DNA of 64,000 nucleotides from Sorex araneus (GCF_027595985.1 NC_073302.1:169623534-169687533), one strand, 5' to 3'; shown: positions 46,651 to 58,511, numbered from the stretch's first letter. Notes: generated by a model not told the origin, from the letters alone. Translations and numbers: made by a program.

Positions 46651-47232
46651 TTCTAGAATTTTGGATAGTTAAGCGCTGCCTAGCATGGGAAGGACAGTTT
46701 ATACAGAGATTGAATCTTATCCAATTAGAGAGGTTAGATAAACATCTTGGGCTTTCCATGGAAACCCAGAAGGGTCAATCCAGAGTCAGAAAGACTCCCT
46801 GGGAGGGACTAAGAGTTTATCCGCAGGCTACTGGCCAAACTCACTCAAAAGGTATAAAACCAAGTCTGCAAATTCAAGGTCACCTGCCTATAAATGCCCT
46901 CCAGAAGAAAAACTAGTCCTCAGAAGGATACTCAGAGGCATAGGACCTGCACACAGGCAGGAGGCTGGTAGGGTTAAGAAGTCTGAGCCCCAGCACCACC
47001 CCACAAACCTTGGTGTGATTCCAGGGGTTTTGCTGACTCCCAGCAACACAACGAAGTGTACAATCTCCGGAGTACTGCGACAGGAGTGCACCAGCACTGC
47101 AACCCGACGTGTGTGACCCCCAGCAAGCACCACACACTGGTAAACACTGCCAAGTGTGTGTGGTCCCTAGTCACTGCAAAAACAGTGACTATAGGGGCAA
47201 AACCAAAAGCAAATGGTATTTTAAAAGAGCAG
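46651..47232. other. Unassigned sequence
   Basis: GTATAAAACC near 46851 resembles a TATA box, and 46980-47200 is rich in CAGCA/CACTG motifs possibly from a very old SINE. Nothing is firm. Confidence 0.35.
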
Positions 47233-47400
47233 CACAGGGCTGGAGAGGCAGCGCAATGAACTCAGCACAGCTTTGCATGCGGGAGGCTTGACAGCATTGC
47301 GAGGTCGAGCACTACAGGGAGTGCTCTTCGAGCACTGAGTGGAGAGTAGCTCCCTAGCATGACCACATGTGGCCCCAAAATGAAAGAGAGAGAGGAAAAA
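47233..47400 (+). mobile_element. Probable old SOR-type SINE
   Basis: Head GGGCTGGAGAGGCAGCGCAA is clear; the body GAGCACTGAGTGGAGAG is weak. Confidence 0.5.
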
Positions 47401-47649
47401 CCCCAAATAAAAAGAGTATCACAGAAGCCAAGGACTTATTAACTATAATGTCCATCATATAAAAAGAAGTTACTAGATATGCAAAGAAACTGGAAAATGT
47501 GAGTCACAGTGAAGGCGGTTTGAGAAAACATAAAAGAAAGAAAATCAAAGATGACCTAGATGTTGGAATGAGCAAAGGATTTAAGACAGTTACTATAAAT
47601 ATGCTCATGGACTTAAAAGAGAAGGTCATAGGAGGGAAAGAAAATACTT

Positions 47650-47885
47650 TCATTTTTGGAGGCCAAATCCATTGATGCTGGGATCAAACTTGAGGCTTCC
47701 TTATAAAACACACACAACCAGTCCTTTGGCTTGTCTCTGAGCCCAAGGGAAGGAGAACATTTTTGTTTTGTTTTGCTGTGCTCAGGGATCACTCCTGGTG
47801 GTGCTTGGGGAACCATATTGAGGTGCCAATCAGACAAATACTAGGTGAGTGCCCCAGCCACTGTATACCATCTCTCCAATCTGGG
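47650..47885 (-). mobile_element. Two old SOR-type SINEs
   Basis: 47650-47755 is a poor remnant (GCTGGGATCAAACTTGAGG). 47763-47885 is clearer: TGCTCAGGGATCACTCCTGG to ACCATCTCTCCAATC. Confidence 0.6.
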
Positions 47886-47949
47886 GAGTATTTTAACAAG
47901 CTGAATCTTAGGAAAGAGCCAAGTGGAATTACTAGAACTCTAGAATACA

Positions 47950-48110
47950 TCTTTTTGTTGTTGTTGCTCATTTTACACCTGGCAGCTCTTGGGGGGTTCT
48001 TGGGGTTCTTCAATTATGTTCAGTTGGACCTGAGGTGCTGGGGACTGAACTTGGGGCTTCCACATGCAAAGCAAGCCCTCCAGTCCTTGAAATCATCTTC
48101 TCAGCCCCCT
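47950..48110 (-). mobile_element. SOR-type SINE, old
   Basis: ACCTGGCAGCTCTTGGGGGG, GGGGACTGAACTTGGGGC and CATCTTCTCAGCCCC; a TTCTTGGGG unit is duplicated inside. Confidence 0.65.
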
Positions 48111-48289
48111 ATAGTATCTAAACGAGAAACCACAGAGCAGAATAAATAGCTAACTAAAGGTAGAAGAAAGCTTCAATGAACTTGAAAGCTCATTAATGAG
48201 AAGCATCCAGGCTAAAGAATAAAGAGAATAAAGATGGTCCAAACCACAAAGCCAGCAACACTACAAGCACAATGACAAGAACCAAACTG

Positions 48290-48462
48290 AAAAATGTGCT
48301 TGTCAAGGAGGCAGGCTGGGGTAGAGGAGGGACCCTGGGGACACTGGTGGAGGCAAGTTTATACTGATGGTGGAATGGGTATTGGAACACTGTGCTATGA
48401 AACTCTATTATGAACAACTTTATAAATCATGAAGCCTTAAGAAAAATTTTTAAAAAGTCAAT
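48290..48462 (+). mobile_element. LINE-like 3' end
   Basis: GACACTGGTGGAGGCAAG, GGTATTGGAACACTGTGC, ATTATGAACAACTTTATAAA and an A-rich end; same family as 36301. Confidence 0.75.
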
Positions 48463-49415
48463 ATAGTTATATTTTAACTAACTGGCCTATACCAGTCTTC
48501 CCCCCTTTCCCCGGCAATGATGAAAAAAAATTAGCAGAAGACTATGTCATAATTAAACGGTACTTGGTAACTTTACCTCTAAAAGATGACTCATCTACTA
48601 AATTGCAGTGACCAATCTAAAAATTACTGCTAACAAGATTACAAAATCACCTTATTTGCTTATAAGATCATGACATTCTAATCATATATCCTTGGTAACT
48701 CTCCAACTAAGCGACCTGTCAGTTTAACGTGGTGTTAAGTTCAACATTTACAGGTAACAGGCAGTGCTGGTCCTTATGAACTTGTCAATGATAAAGACAG
48801 TGTAAAAGCACTTTATCACTAAAGGATTGGCAAAGCTTCCAGAGAATGTTAAACATTATGGCCCCAAAAGGACAGTTCAGTAAAAATTCACCAACCCTTT
48901 TTATTATATAGACTACTAATATGAGTCATTACATCCCAAGGCAGCAGAACTAATGGGCACATAATAATAATTTAAACTTGATGGCATTTTAATAAAATAT
49001 ATGACAATGAAGTAACAAAAACAGGCAATGTACTTAATGTTTTCTAAGAATAAAAGACAGGCAATGTACTACTTTTTTTTTGAGTTGATTAAAAAAGTAC
49101 TTAAAGTTCAAACTGGTCTCAAACTGTACTCACTCAAGAGAAGTTTTAAATAACTCTTAAATAATAGGAGGATCCTGGTCTCACAGGGCTAAGTGAATAA
49201 ATGTTCTTCATTTTTTTCTTCTGGTCTTAGAAGAGGCAGTGGAAAATAGTTCTGCTACTGGTTTACCCTTGACGTTGAAAAGCTTACACTGGTTTAAAAT
49301 AACTGATTTAAACACTCTTAAAAACAAATAAAACAACATTTTCAATAATAAAATAAATTCAATCATCTCTTAGGATATAATCTTATACAAAATCAACCTG
49401 AATTTGTTATTTCTT
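48463..49415. other. Gene-free AT-rich spacer
   Basis: Contains a local near-repeat (GACAGGCAATGTACT near 49060 and ACAGGCAATGTACT near 49022). No gene recognised. Confidence 0.4.
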
Positions 49416-49419
49416 TTTA

Positions 49420-49525
49420 TTAGTTGGGGTCAGAATCAGAAAAACCAGCGGTGCTAGGGACAAAACCCGGGCCTCTCACATGACAAACACATGTTCCCAC
49501 AGCCCATTCAGCTACATCCAGTCCC
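49420..49525 (-). mobile_element. Very old SINE-like remnant
   Basis: GGTGCTAGGGACAAAACCCG followed by CATGACAAACAC; only the reversed B-box area aligns. Confidence 0.35.
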
Positions 49526-49659
49526 TAGGCAACTTTCCTATAGTTTTAGTCCATGGAACTCTTGCCTTGGTGTGATCTCAGTAGCCTCTTTGAAGTTAAG
49601 GAAATTCAGCCTCTTTAGGAAAAAGTTTAGGAAATCTCACTGCAGATTTTTTAATTTTT

Positions 49660-49826
49660 TTGCTTTTTGGATCACACCCAGCAATGCACAGGGGTCTCTC
49701 CTGGCTCATGCACTCAGGAATTACTCCTGGCGGTGCTCAGGGGACCATATAGGATGCTGGGAAACAAACCCAGGTCAGCCATGTGCAAGGCAAAAGCCCT
49801 ACCTGCTGTGCTATGACTCCAGCCCT
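49660..49826 (-). mobile_element. SOR-type SINE
   Basis: GCTTTTTGGATCACACCCAG to CTATGACTCCAGCCCT. Flanks both read GATTTTTTAATTTT-like, a probable duplication blurred by T-runs. Confidence 0.92.
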
Positions 49827-49979
49827 GGATTTTTTTTTTTAATTTTTCGATTGAAGGTTATAATTAGTTACAATCTCTTTTCCACTGATGCTCAGATAGT
49901 TCCAGATTTGGCCAGTAGAATTCCACTGGGTTGGAGTTCTTTTGATATAATCCAACAGCTTTTGAATATGCCCTTTTTT

Positions 49980-50161
49980 TTTGTTTTCTTTTCCTTTTTT
50001 GGGGGGTCACACCTGGCATTGCACAGGGGTTGCTCCTGGCTCTGCACTCAGGAATCACTCCTGGCGGTGCTCAGGGGACCATATGGGATGCTGGGAATCG
50101 AACCTGGGTCGGCCACGTGCAAGGCAAACGCCCTACCCGCTGTGCTATTGCTCCAGCCCCT
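49980..50161 (-). mobile_element. SOR-type SINE, young
   Basis: GGTCACACCTGGCATTGCAC to CTATTGCTCCAGCCCC; perfect reversed B box GGAATCGAACC. Confidence 0.95.
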
Positions 50162-50484
50162 GGATTTTTTTTTTTTTTAAAGAGGCTTCAATGCACTGAG
50201 GCACCAAAAGGGTAACTTCAATGAATACCATTTCTTAAACAAATCTGACCCACGAATTTTTGATTTTTGGACTTTTAGTTATAAATTAAATTTTATATTT
50301 AGACACTCCCTAAAATGTTTTAATCTAGATAAAAAACAGACATGAACTACAGTTGCAACAGAGGGGGGAAAAAGAAAGAGTCAAAGTGAGAAAGTAACTG
50401 TTAAGTCACTCACTTTTCAGAGCTAGTTTTCTTAAATATAAGAGCTCTTTCCTATTTGAAAATTTTAATTTTTTTTTGGTATTT

Positions 50485-50656
50485 TTTTTGTTGTTTTATG
50501 GGTCACACCCAGTCGTGTTCAGGATTTGCTCCTACTTCTGTGCTCAGAAATCACTCCTGGAGGTGCTCAGGGGACCATGTGGAATGCTGAGGATTGAGCC
50601 TGGTTCCACTGTGTACGAGCCAAGTACCCTGCCCCTGTACTATCACCCTGGCCCTC
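50485..50656 (-). mobile_element. SOR-type SINE, diverged
   Basis: GGGTCACACCCAGTCGTGTT to GTACTATCACCCTGGCCC. Confidence 0.85.
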
Positions 50657-50930
50657 TTTGTTGTTAATTTGTAAAACTGGACTTACAACAAGAAATCCCT
50701 GCAATGTAGGGTTTGTGAAGAGATATAGTGAAGCACAAGTGTAGTGCTGGTACCCAGTCATGCTTGAAAAATGAAAGTGGAAAGGAAAAAAATAAAAATA
50801 ATAATGAAGGTGAGTATTCTTATTTGAATGTTTAGAAAGATTTACATGAATTTGATTCTATCTTTTCTCTAATTACAGAAAGAAGACATTAGTTCCCATT
50901 CAAAACCATCCTCATAGCTTTATATATATA

Positions 50931-51102
50931 TATTTTTTCTTTTTGGGTCACACCTGGTAGTGCTCAGGGGTTACTCCTGGCTCTGCACTCAGGCATTACC
51001 TCTGGCAGTGCTCAGGGGACCACATGGGATGCTGAGAATTGAACCCAGGTCGGCCTCGTGCAAGGCAAATGCCCTACCCGCTCCCCTATCGCTCCAGGCC
51101 CT
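50931..51102 (-). mobile_element. SOR-type SINE, young
   Basis: Full length; duplication GCTTTATATA at 50917-50926 and 51103-51112. The left copy merges into a TA run. Confidence 0.94.
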
Positions 51103-51189
51103 GCTTTATATAATTAATTCCAATGAATGTTTTGAGAAGACACTCTCATAAGAAGCCTGCTCACTTTACTGTATCCAGCATTTTAAATG

Positions 51190-51425
51190 ACTGAAGACCC
51201 CGTCCACCATTACAGTAACTGATACTACTGGTCAGAGTTACTTGCAATAGCACTTGGTATCTTTCAGTTTACTTTCAAGTGTATTATTAGATTCTGTCCT
51301 TTTAACAAACCAGTGAAGTTGGTAATGCAGATCTCTAAACTGGAGTCACAGAAACTAACGTCTGGAGATGTGAGATAAAATGCTCACATCACAGATTTGG
51401 CAGAAGCAATATCTGGACTAATTCT
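51190..51425 (-). mobile_element. MIR remnant
   Basis: GCACTTGGTATCTTTCAGTT, AACAAACCAGTGAAGTTGGTA and AAACTGGAGTCACAGAAAC follow MIR in order. Strand assignment is tentative. Confidence 0.5.
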
Positions 51426-51429
51426 GAAA

Positions 51430-51600
51430 ACTGGTTGTGGGGCCGCACACTGCAGTGCTCAGGGGTTACACCTGGCTCTGTGCTCAAGGGTCCTTCCAAG
51501 TAGTGCTTGGGGGACCCTATGAAGTACTGGGGGCTTGAATCTGGATCACTGCAGCCATGGCCACATGCAAGGCAAGCATCTCTGTACCATCTCTCAGGCC
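51430..51600 (-). mobile_element. SOR-type SINE, old
   Basis: GGGGCCGCACACTGCAGTGC to GTACCATCTCTCAGGCC. Confidence 0.72.
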
Positions 51601-51643
51601 AGAAACATGAGTTGGTGTTTTTAACTTATGCATCTGTGTGCTG

Positions 51644-51815
51644 TTTTTTTTTTTTCTTTTTTGGGTCACACCCAGTGATGCTCAGGGGTTATTCCTGGCT
51701 TTTGCAGGAATTACTCCTGGAGGTGCTTAGGGGACCATATGGGATGCCAGGGATCGAACCCGGCTTGGCCGTGTGCAAGGCAAACGCCCTACCCGCTGTG
51801 CTATCGCTCCGGCCC
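51644..51815 (-). mobile_element. SOR-type SINE, young
   Basis: Clean boxes; a ten-base deletion in the GCACTCAGG area. Exact duplication CTGTGTGCTG at 51634-51643 and 51816-51825. Confidence 0.95.
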
Positions 51816-51825
51816 CTGTGTGCTG

Positions 51826-52389
51826 AGTATTTGAATGAACGGGTTACTTAAAGGAGAGTCTCTGATTTTGCATCAGAATATAGTTCAGTTCAGAACTGAA
51901 TTGTTCCTATATTCCAGGCACTGCTAGATGTGAGGCTGTCAAAATGAATCTGGCATTTTTGTCTTTGTCCTTGAAAAGTTTATAAAACGGCAATATGTAA
52001 AAAATCAGTGGGGAGTCTGAATATTTTCAATGGCAATGACCTTCCTGAAATGCTTAATGGTCACACGTTCTGCAAAGACCTCCCAGAAGAGTGTTTATGG
52101 TGACCTTAGTGAGGGCTCGTAACTAGAAATCTGAAGAATTCCCAGCCCTACGGCGACGCCTGTGGGCCTTTCTCGCTCCACTCACAGGCCTCATATATCA
52201 GAGCAATGGACACTGCAGCAGAAGCATTCAGTAGTTTCTGTCTTTCTTCAGCTTGAATTTTTTGGTCTATGTTTTTTTTCTCAGGTCACACAAATGCACT
52301 TTTTACATCACTTTTTACATTAGAGCATCTAGAGTGGGGACATCTCATACTATTTCCTTCTCTTCGATATCACTTTATATACATATTCT
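51826..52389. other. Gene-free spacer
   Basis: No element or gene recognised. Confidence 0.4.
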
Positions 52390-52583
52390 TTGGTTTTGGG
52401 GCCATACCTGGCAATGCTCAGGAGTTAGTCCTGGCTGTGCCCTCAGGAGTTCAATGCTAAGGGGCAATGCTAAGGGGCAATGCTCCTGGCAATGCTAAGG
52501 GGACCAGATGGGATGTGGGGATCAAACCCTGGTAAGCCATGTACAAAGCAAGTGCCTTACCTACTCTACTATCTCTCTGGCCT
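52390..52583 (-). mobile_element. SOR-type SINE with internal 13-base tandem expansion
   Basis: GGGGCCATACCTGGCAATGC to CTATCTCTCTGGCCT. Between 52452 and 52503 the unit CAATGCTAAGGGG occurs three times, with a fourth variant CAATGCTCCTGG among them. Confidence 0.87.
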
Positions 52584-52824
52584 CTCTGATGTCATTTCTA
52601 TCATATTATCCTCATTCATTTTTACATGCCTATGTTCTGCCACATTATTACTTACCTTGATTACCTACAGAATGTTAGTGCTTATTTATTTCTTATAGAA
52701 TTACTTGAATATACTCCATATAAAGACCCCGCATTAAAAAAAAAATCAAAGTCCTCCTTTGTTACCTCTAAAACTTTTATCATCACTTTGTTGTTTAGAA
52801 ACTTTTCTCTTATTTAATTTATTT

Positions 52825-52900
52825 AGGGCTTGGGGGACATGCATCGTTCTGGGGGTTAAACTGGGTTGGCTGTATGCAAGGCAAGTCCTATCTGTCAGAC
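52825..52900 (-). mobile_element. SOR-type SINE fragment (head half)
   Basis: GGGGGTTAAACTGGGTTGGC and GTATGCAAGGCAAGTCC; the tail half is absent. Confidence 0.5.
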
Positions 52901-53110
52901 CCCCAACTGTGCTTCTGTGCCCCACTCCTCTCCCTCCCACTGCTGCTGCTGAGATGGCCAGATACACACATGGCTGGGTGTGGCGCTTCTGCATCTTTAG
53001 CTGTGGTGCTTGCAGGGGCTGCAGGTAAGGTTGAGTTTGCACACCTGGCTGCAGTGTCCACCGAGGTACGCTCTCCTTCAGCTGCAGTGCTTGTTGGAGT
53101 CACACTCTTT

Positions 53111-53283
53111 TTTTTTTTGCTTTTTGGGTCACACCTAGCAATGCGCAGGGGTCACTCCTGGCTCATGCACTCAGGAATCACCCCTGGCGGTGCTCAGGGG
53201 ACCATATGGGATGCTGGGATTTGAACCCGGGTCGGCCGCATGCAAGGCAAATGCCCTACCCTCTGTGCTATCACTCCAGCCCC
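53111..53283 (-). mobile_element. SOR-type SINE, full length, young
   Basis: Exact 16-base duplication TGGAGTCACACTCTTT at 53095-53110 and 53284-53299. Body shares the CTCATGCACTCAGGAATCAC variant with the copy at 41702, suggesting one subfamily. Confidence 0.97.
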
Positions 53284-53419
53284 TGGAGTCACACTCTTTA
53301 AGGCCCACAGTAATGGTTAGGGTTCTCTCACATATGTTTGCCAACATTTGCACTTCCTGGCCTAGATGTTGGTGCCTCGATTTAGTTTTGGGGCTTGCCA
53401 GGGGTTGGAACCCTTTTGC

Positions 53420-53555
53420 ACTACTCTGTTGCACCAGGGATTACAGGCAGCAAAGCTGCCACCATCAAACTGGGCACATACGGGACAGCCAGAATTTGAA
53501 CTTGTAACTTGTGAGGCAGGGTTCTGAGCCACTGTGCTATTGTTTCTGGCCTTGA
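53420..53555 (-). mobile_element. Possible very old SINE remnant
   Basis: Only AGAATTTGAACTTGTAAC and CACTGTGCTATTGTTTCTGG align. Confidence 0.3.
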
Positions 53556-53587
53556 CTCGGACCCATTTCCAGAGTAGACTTACATTT

Positions 53588-53729
53588 TTTTTTCTTTTTG
53601 GGTCACACCCAGCGATGCACAGGGGTTACTCTTGGCTCTGCACCGACCATATGGAATGCTGGGAATCGAACCCAGGTCGGCCACGTGCAAGGCACATGCC
53701 CTACCCGCTGTGCTATCGCTCCTGCCCCT
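53588..53729 (-). mobile_element. SOR-type SINE with a clean internal deletion
   Basis: Near-consensus, but TGGCTCTGCAC joins directly to CGACCATATGG, losing about 33 bases of the body. Boxes are intact. Confidence 0.92.
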
Positions 53730-53869
53730 TCTCTTTTTCTCTTTCTCTTTCTTTCCCTGCCAAAAAGACAATGCTAGACAGTTTTGTATTGCTTATTATG
53801 AATATAATATAATGTCGCGCACCTGCAAGGGTGGCTGTGGGCTCTAGGTATTCTAAAATTTTAATAATT

Positions 53870-54000
53870 AGGGTCTGAAGAGATGGCTACAGCACGTTGC
53901 TCGGGTCTGAGGTTCGTTTGTGAACACAACTTCGAACACTCCAGACAGATCAGTGGTGTTACACGGCTCTGCCCATGCGGTACAAGAGCACATGGTGTTG
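53870..54000 (+). mobile_element. Probable old SINE remnant
   Basis: Head GGGTCTGAAGAGATGGCTAC then poor match. Confidence 0.35.
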
Positions 54001-54447
54001 GCTCGACGGAAGGCAGTGCCAGTAGCAGGGAGGCAGCCTCAAAGGGAGAAGAGAATGGAGAGGGGACGTGTCACACAGGGCAGTCTCTGCTAAAGGAGAT
54101 TATCTGCCCTCCTCGCTTCCACCCCCAGCTCCCAAGTCCATTACCCCGTCTGTCATAAGACACGCATCGGCAATCATTAATTTGTCTCTTTATTCATTCG
54201 ATTGCTTTTGGTTTAAAATGTCGATTGTGGGCTTGCACCAACTGAAAGATGCAAAGTCCTTTAGGGCTGCATTTTGCTAGGTTGGCTCTGCCCCCCATCC
54301 CTGTTCCTGCATGGGTGCCCAGCCCATCACAGGCATGGAAGAAACACCCACTAGCTGATGAGACCAGTTAGCAAATCTTCTGAAACAGCAGGCACATTTG
54401 AGGAATGCTGAAGTGAATTAAAACTAAAATGAATTTTCTGAGAAGTA
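54001..54447. other. Gene-free spacer
   Basis: Nothing recognised. Confidence 0.4.
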
Positions 54448-54602
54448 CTTAAATCAGCGGGAAAGGTGCTTGCCTTCTAAGTGACCAACTAGGGTTTGAT
54501 CCCTGGCACATTGTACTGTCTCTGAGCCTGCTAGGAGTGATCCCTGAGCACCGCTGGGTGTGCGCCCCAAACAAGCAAACAAACAAACAAACAAACAAAT
54601 GA
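54448..54602 (+). mobile_element. SOR-type SINE with (CAAA)n tail
   Basis: GGTGCTTGCCTTCTAAGTG, GGTTTGATCCCTGG and GAGCACCGCTGGGTGTG; the A-tail is replaced by six CAAA units at 54573-54598. Confidence 0.78.
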
Positions 54603-55910
54603 GGCAAAAAAGCATACATAAATGCCAGAGAAGAGAGTATACTATTGTGGAAAAAAAACACAGAAATTCTTAAAATGCATTTTACAAAATATAGGTGCTA
54701 TGTTCAAAACGCTAAAAATGATTAGCTAAAGTACGTTTTGCCTCTAACCAGATGATATGCCTGTTATACTCAGTAACCCAATCATTTGAGGAAAATGATA
54801 ATAAAAATATGATTGTTAATAATCTCTGGAAATACAAGGAACATTTCATTATTTTGACATTAACATGCTTTCAAAGAAATAGACACACACTTGACACATC
54901 ATTCTTCTCTTTTCTCCTCCAAAAGATAGGCCAACATTACTTATAACGTTGTATGGTAATTTTTGGAAATCTGTTCAGGGTACATTTAAAGCCATGCATA
55001 AATGTACCTTGAGGACCTTGCATTAACTTTTATCTGGTAAAAACCTCATAATTTATAGAAAGATCTATGTTTCAACAAGGCCTCCCAAGGGTCTATATTT
55101 GTTAGATAAAGCATGTTAAAGACAAGGGAGCATCCACACCTTTTACATTTTTTTGGTGCTGCCCAAATGCGCCAATCAGAGGCTAGTTGCTTAATACTTG
55201 CCTATGTCAGACCTTAGATAAACTGTGGATATGGAATACAAACATCTGTAAATAGTGACACCTTCCTATGTCAGAGAAGAAACTGAGACGTGGATAAAGA
55301 AATAAGTTAACAGGCTCCAGTATCTGTAGATCAGAGATAAGATAAATGGAATATCACTATCACAGAACCTGTGGTTTCCCTAAGAACACAGATAACAGTA
55401 TCAATTTACATCCTTTGAATTTAGGAGGAGTTAACAGGCATTATTCTCTGAAAAACTACTACAGGGGTAGAAAACCTGGGCTATAAGTCCTGTTGGCAAG
55501 ATCACTGCTTTAGTTACTAACCATTGAGGAACAAAGTAGAAGAGTAAGTTTCCTTGGGCCTTCCTGTCTTTCTTGTAAACATGACATACTTGATTTTCCA
55601 TCACATGCTTTACACATTGTCAGCAATCAACAGAATATGTTATAAAATGGATATGAAAAATGCTTCCCAATATAGAGATGCTAATAAAAACATCCAGTAT
55701 GTGCAAACACAATGCTGCTCTGAAAATTACAGATTGTGTAATACCTTGCAAAACGTCAGTCCATCTTTGTCCAGACACCTCCTAATTGTCTTGTCTATGG
55801 CAGACACTGAATGGCAGTGGGCACACAAAGAAAAGTGAGATGACAGTACCAAAGTGATCTTGGAAGCAATTCAAGACACACCTGCCTAATTTGTAAACAG
55901 TACTTTATTG
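54603..55910. other. Gene-free AT-rich spacer
   Basis: 1.3 kb without SINE or L1. The frame at 55554 (94 codons) shows no family features. Confidence 0.45.
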
Positions 55911-55916
55911 CAAATA

Positions 55917-56166
55917 ACACTGGTCACGGTCATGGTCATCCTGTTGCTCATCAATTTGCTCAAGTGGGCACAGTAACGTTTCCATTGTGAGACCTGTTAC
56001 TGTTTTTTGGCATATAGAATACACCACGGGTAGCTTGCCAGACTCTGCTGTGTGGGCGAGATACTCTCAGTAGCTTGCTGGGCTCTCCGAGAGGGGCGGA
56101 GGAATCGAACTTGGGTTGGCCGCATGCAAAGCAAACGCCCTACCTGCTGTGCTACTGCTCCAGTCC
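55917..56166 (-). mobile_element. Second SINE type (same as 39036), minus strand
   Basis: Starts CACTGGTCACGGTCATGGTC, then GCTCATCAATTTGCTCAAG, GGCATATAGAATACACCACG and GAGGAATCGAACTTGGG into CTACTGCTCCAGTCC. Shares the tRNA head with SOR, but the body is that of 39036. Confidence 0.87.
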
Positions 56167-56211
56167 ACTAAATGTATGAAATTGTAAATGCTACATAGGA
56201 AACTAAATTTA

Positions 56212-56382
56212 GGGGTCAGAGCAGCAGTACATCTGGTAGAGAATTCGCCTTGCATATGGTCGACCTGAGTTTGGTCCCGGCACCCCATAAGGTCCATCAA
56301 GCACCACCAGATATGATCCCTGAGTGCAGAGACAGAAGTAAGCCCTAAGCATTGAGGTTATGGCCCCCAAGCAAAAAGAACT
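56212..56382 (+). mobile_element. SOR-type SINE, diverged
   Basis: GGGGTCAGAGCAGCAGTACA head, CGCCTTGCATATGGTCGAC, body CACCACCAGATATGATCCC. Confidence 0.8.
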
Positions 56383-56694
56383 TGAATTTAGATACGTGAA
56401 TTATGCTTATAAGAGAAATGGCGTTGCATTACAATCTCTCCAATTAAACTGACATGCTATATATTTACTGTACTGTACCTTCAGCAAAACAAACGAACAT
56501 AGATACCGATTTTTTTAGAAACCATAAAAATTACATCTGCTACATGTGTTTTTTTTTTTTTTTGAAAACAATGCTGTATTTTTTCCCCATAGTTTTTCCT
56601 TATATAAATGGCTACTATCCACATTAGATAAATATGAGGATGTATAAAACTTTTCCCTCAGGAAATAGAATGTTTTTTTCTTTAAAAAAATTTT

Positions 56695-56823
56695 TATTTC
56701 TTTACGGGTCATACTCAGCTGTATTCAGGTGGGGCTCAGTGGGTCGTTTGTGCTGCCCTGGGTTGAATTCTGGTCAGCTTCAGGCAAGGTGAGCACCACA
56801 CCGTTGCACTGCCTTTGGCCCCA
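56695..56823 (-). mobile_element. SOR-type SINE, old, shortened
   Basis: GGGTCATACTCAGCTGTATT to GTTGCACTGCCTTTGGCCCC. Confidence 0.6.
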
Positions 56824-56999
56824 TAAGCTAGATTTAAATGATATTTTCTAGATATTTATATGTAATGCGGTCTGTTCTATGAGTCAGACTCACCATTGAG
56901 TCTGATGTTATGTTAGGTTTGATTCTCTTCTTCCTTAAACTTTTATTGACCATCAACAGAAGTTAATACCAGAAAAGATATTAGAAAACAGTACCAGTT

Positions 57000-57410
57000 A
57001 AACATATATAAAAAATTAAAATGCCAGAGAATAAATTTAAGCAAGAAAGTAAATGATCTGTATGTGAAAATTGACATTAATAAAAAACTGAAGCAAAATA
57101 AATGGAAAGATATAATACGATCACTGGAAGAATTATCATTGTTAATAGTGTCCATATTAGCAAAAGCAATTCATAGGACCATTGCCATCTCTATCAGAAT
57201 TTCAACCAGTTTTCTTAGAAATAGAACAAATATCTGTATACTAAACAGGTTTTGATTAGCATAACATACTTGAAAATGAAAAGAGTCGAAAACAGAACAC
57301 TTTCTGATTGCATGATATATTCTAAAGCCACAGTAATCCAAACAGTATGGTTTGAACATAAAAAGAGAACTAAATGGCATGATCCAGACTCAGAAATAAA
57401 TCTCTTGGAA
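57000..57410 (+). mobile_element. Old L1 ORF2 fragment
   Basis: AATGGAAAGATATAATACG, GTCCATATTAGCAAAAGC, CATTGCCATCTCTATCAG and AGTAATCCAAACAGTATGG follow L1 ORF2 in sense order. The frame is interrupted. Confidence 0.75.
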
Positions 57411-57890
57411 GACAGCAACACAGAACGATATGACATAGAGATATTTCTGGATCCTGCACCAGGCTGTCTAATCTGGGGCATCCTGGAGGGGTGGTGGGGT
57501 GAGTTTCCCTCCCCGCCCCAACAGAGCCATGGCAGCTGAAAATCTCCAGAACTCAATTGCCATCATGCTCCTGGCTGATCTCCACAGCCTCGGACATCTT
57601 CATCCATGAGTGAATCTGCTGAAAAACCCAGGTATGCAGGACTTGTGACTGAAATCTCCAGGCTCAGAAGGAGTCAGGGATGGGTGACTTTACCCCCATC
57701 TCCCTATACTTCTGGTAGCCTGGCACTCATGCCCACAAACTACCTCTGGGACCATATAATCTCATTAACAGCCTTGATCCAGAGACTCAGAGATATATTT
57801 CTCAGAAGAGAGCAACAAGCTGCAGAGATGCTTATGGACCCCAAGGTCACCATCCAGTTAAAAAAAACTAAGATGTATAACGGTACTTAA
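57411..57890. other. GC-richer insert within the L1
   Basis: Not L1 ORF2 and not SINE. Reads CTGGATCCTGCACCAGGCTG to GCAACAAGCTGCAGAGATGC. Since a LINE-like 3' end follows at 58255, this may be the 5' part of the same younger insertion; unproven. Confidence 0.4.
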
Positions 57891-57992
57891 AATTTTAGAA
57901 TTCCTAGAGCATGCTGCTGCTAATTTACCAAGAGTAGCACACCACATTTGATAAGGTATAAAGTAGAAGGCAACCAATCTTGAGGAGATAAA

Positions 57993-58078
57993 TTTTATAT
58001 ATATATATATATATATGCACATACACACACACATATATAGACACACATACATATATATATGTGTATATATATATATAT
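57993..58078. repeat. (TA)n/(CA)n compound microsatellite
   Basis: TA repeats, CACATACACACAC, then TA repeats again. Confidence 0.95.
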
Positions 58079-58254
58079 CACACAAGGCTGAACCTTTAAC
58101 AACATGTTAGTAATCTCTTATACAAGGGCTTAATGATTAATGGCTCCAGAGTGAAATACAACAATCTTCACACACTTTGTTTACTCTAAGGAAATTTTTT
58201 GGGATCATTTTTAGTGGATTATTCATAACAAGCAATAGAAAATAAATTAGTTAT

Positions 58255-58396
58255 GTTCTGCCTTGGGGTCAAGGTTTGGGGATCAGGGTCAAAACATTTG
58301 AAATATGCTGGTGGGTAGGTGTAATGGTGGTGTGATTGGTGTTGGAATATTAAGTACAACAAATTATTGTGAACAACTTTATAAAAATAAAAAAAT
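58255..58396 (+). mobile_element. LINE-like 3' end
   Basis: GCTGGTGGGTAGGTGTAATG, GGTGTTGGAATATTAAG, TTGTGAACAACTTTATAAA and an AATAAAAAAA end. It lies inside the older L1, so it is younger than that L1. Confidence 0.75.
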
Positions 58397-58511
58397 TGAA
58401 CTAGATCAATGAAACGAGTGAAAACCAGAAAAAAATGCAAACATATACAAGTCAAATAAGTTTTGATGAAATAGTCATGAATATAAAATGGAGGAAATGA
58501 TAGTTTCTTTA

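Noticed and set aside
49491..50199. 229-codon plus-strand frame
   Set aside because: Runs through two reversed SINE copies; the repeated peptide LRGPYGMLGIEPGSA is SINE translation and recurs across the window.
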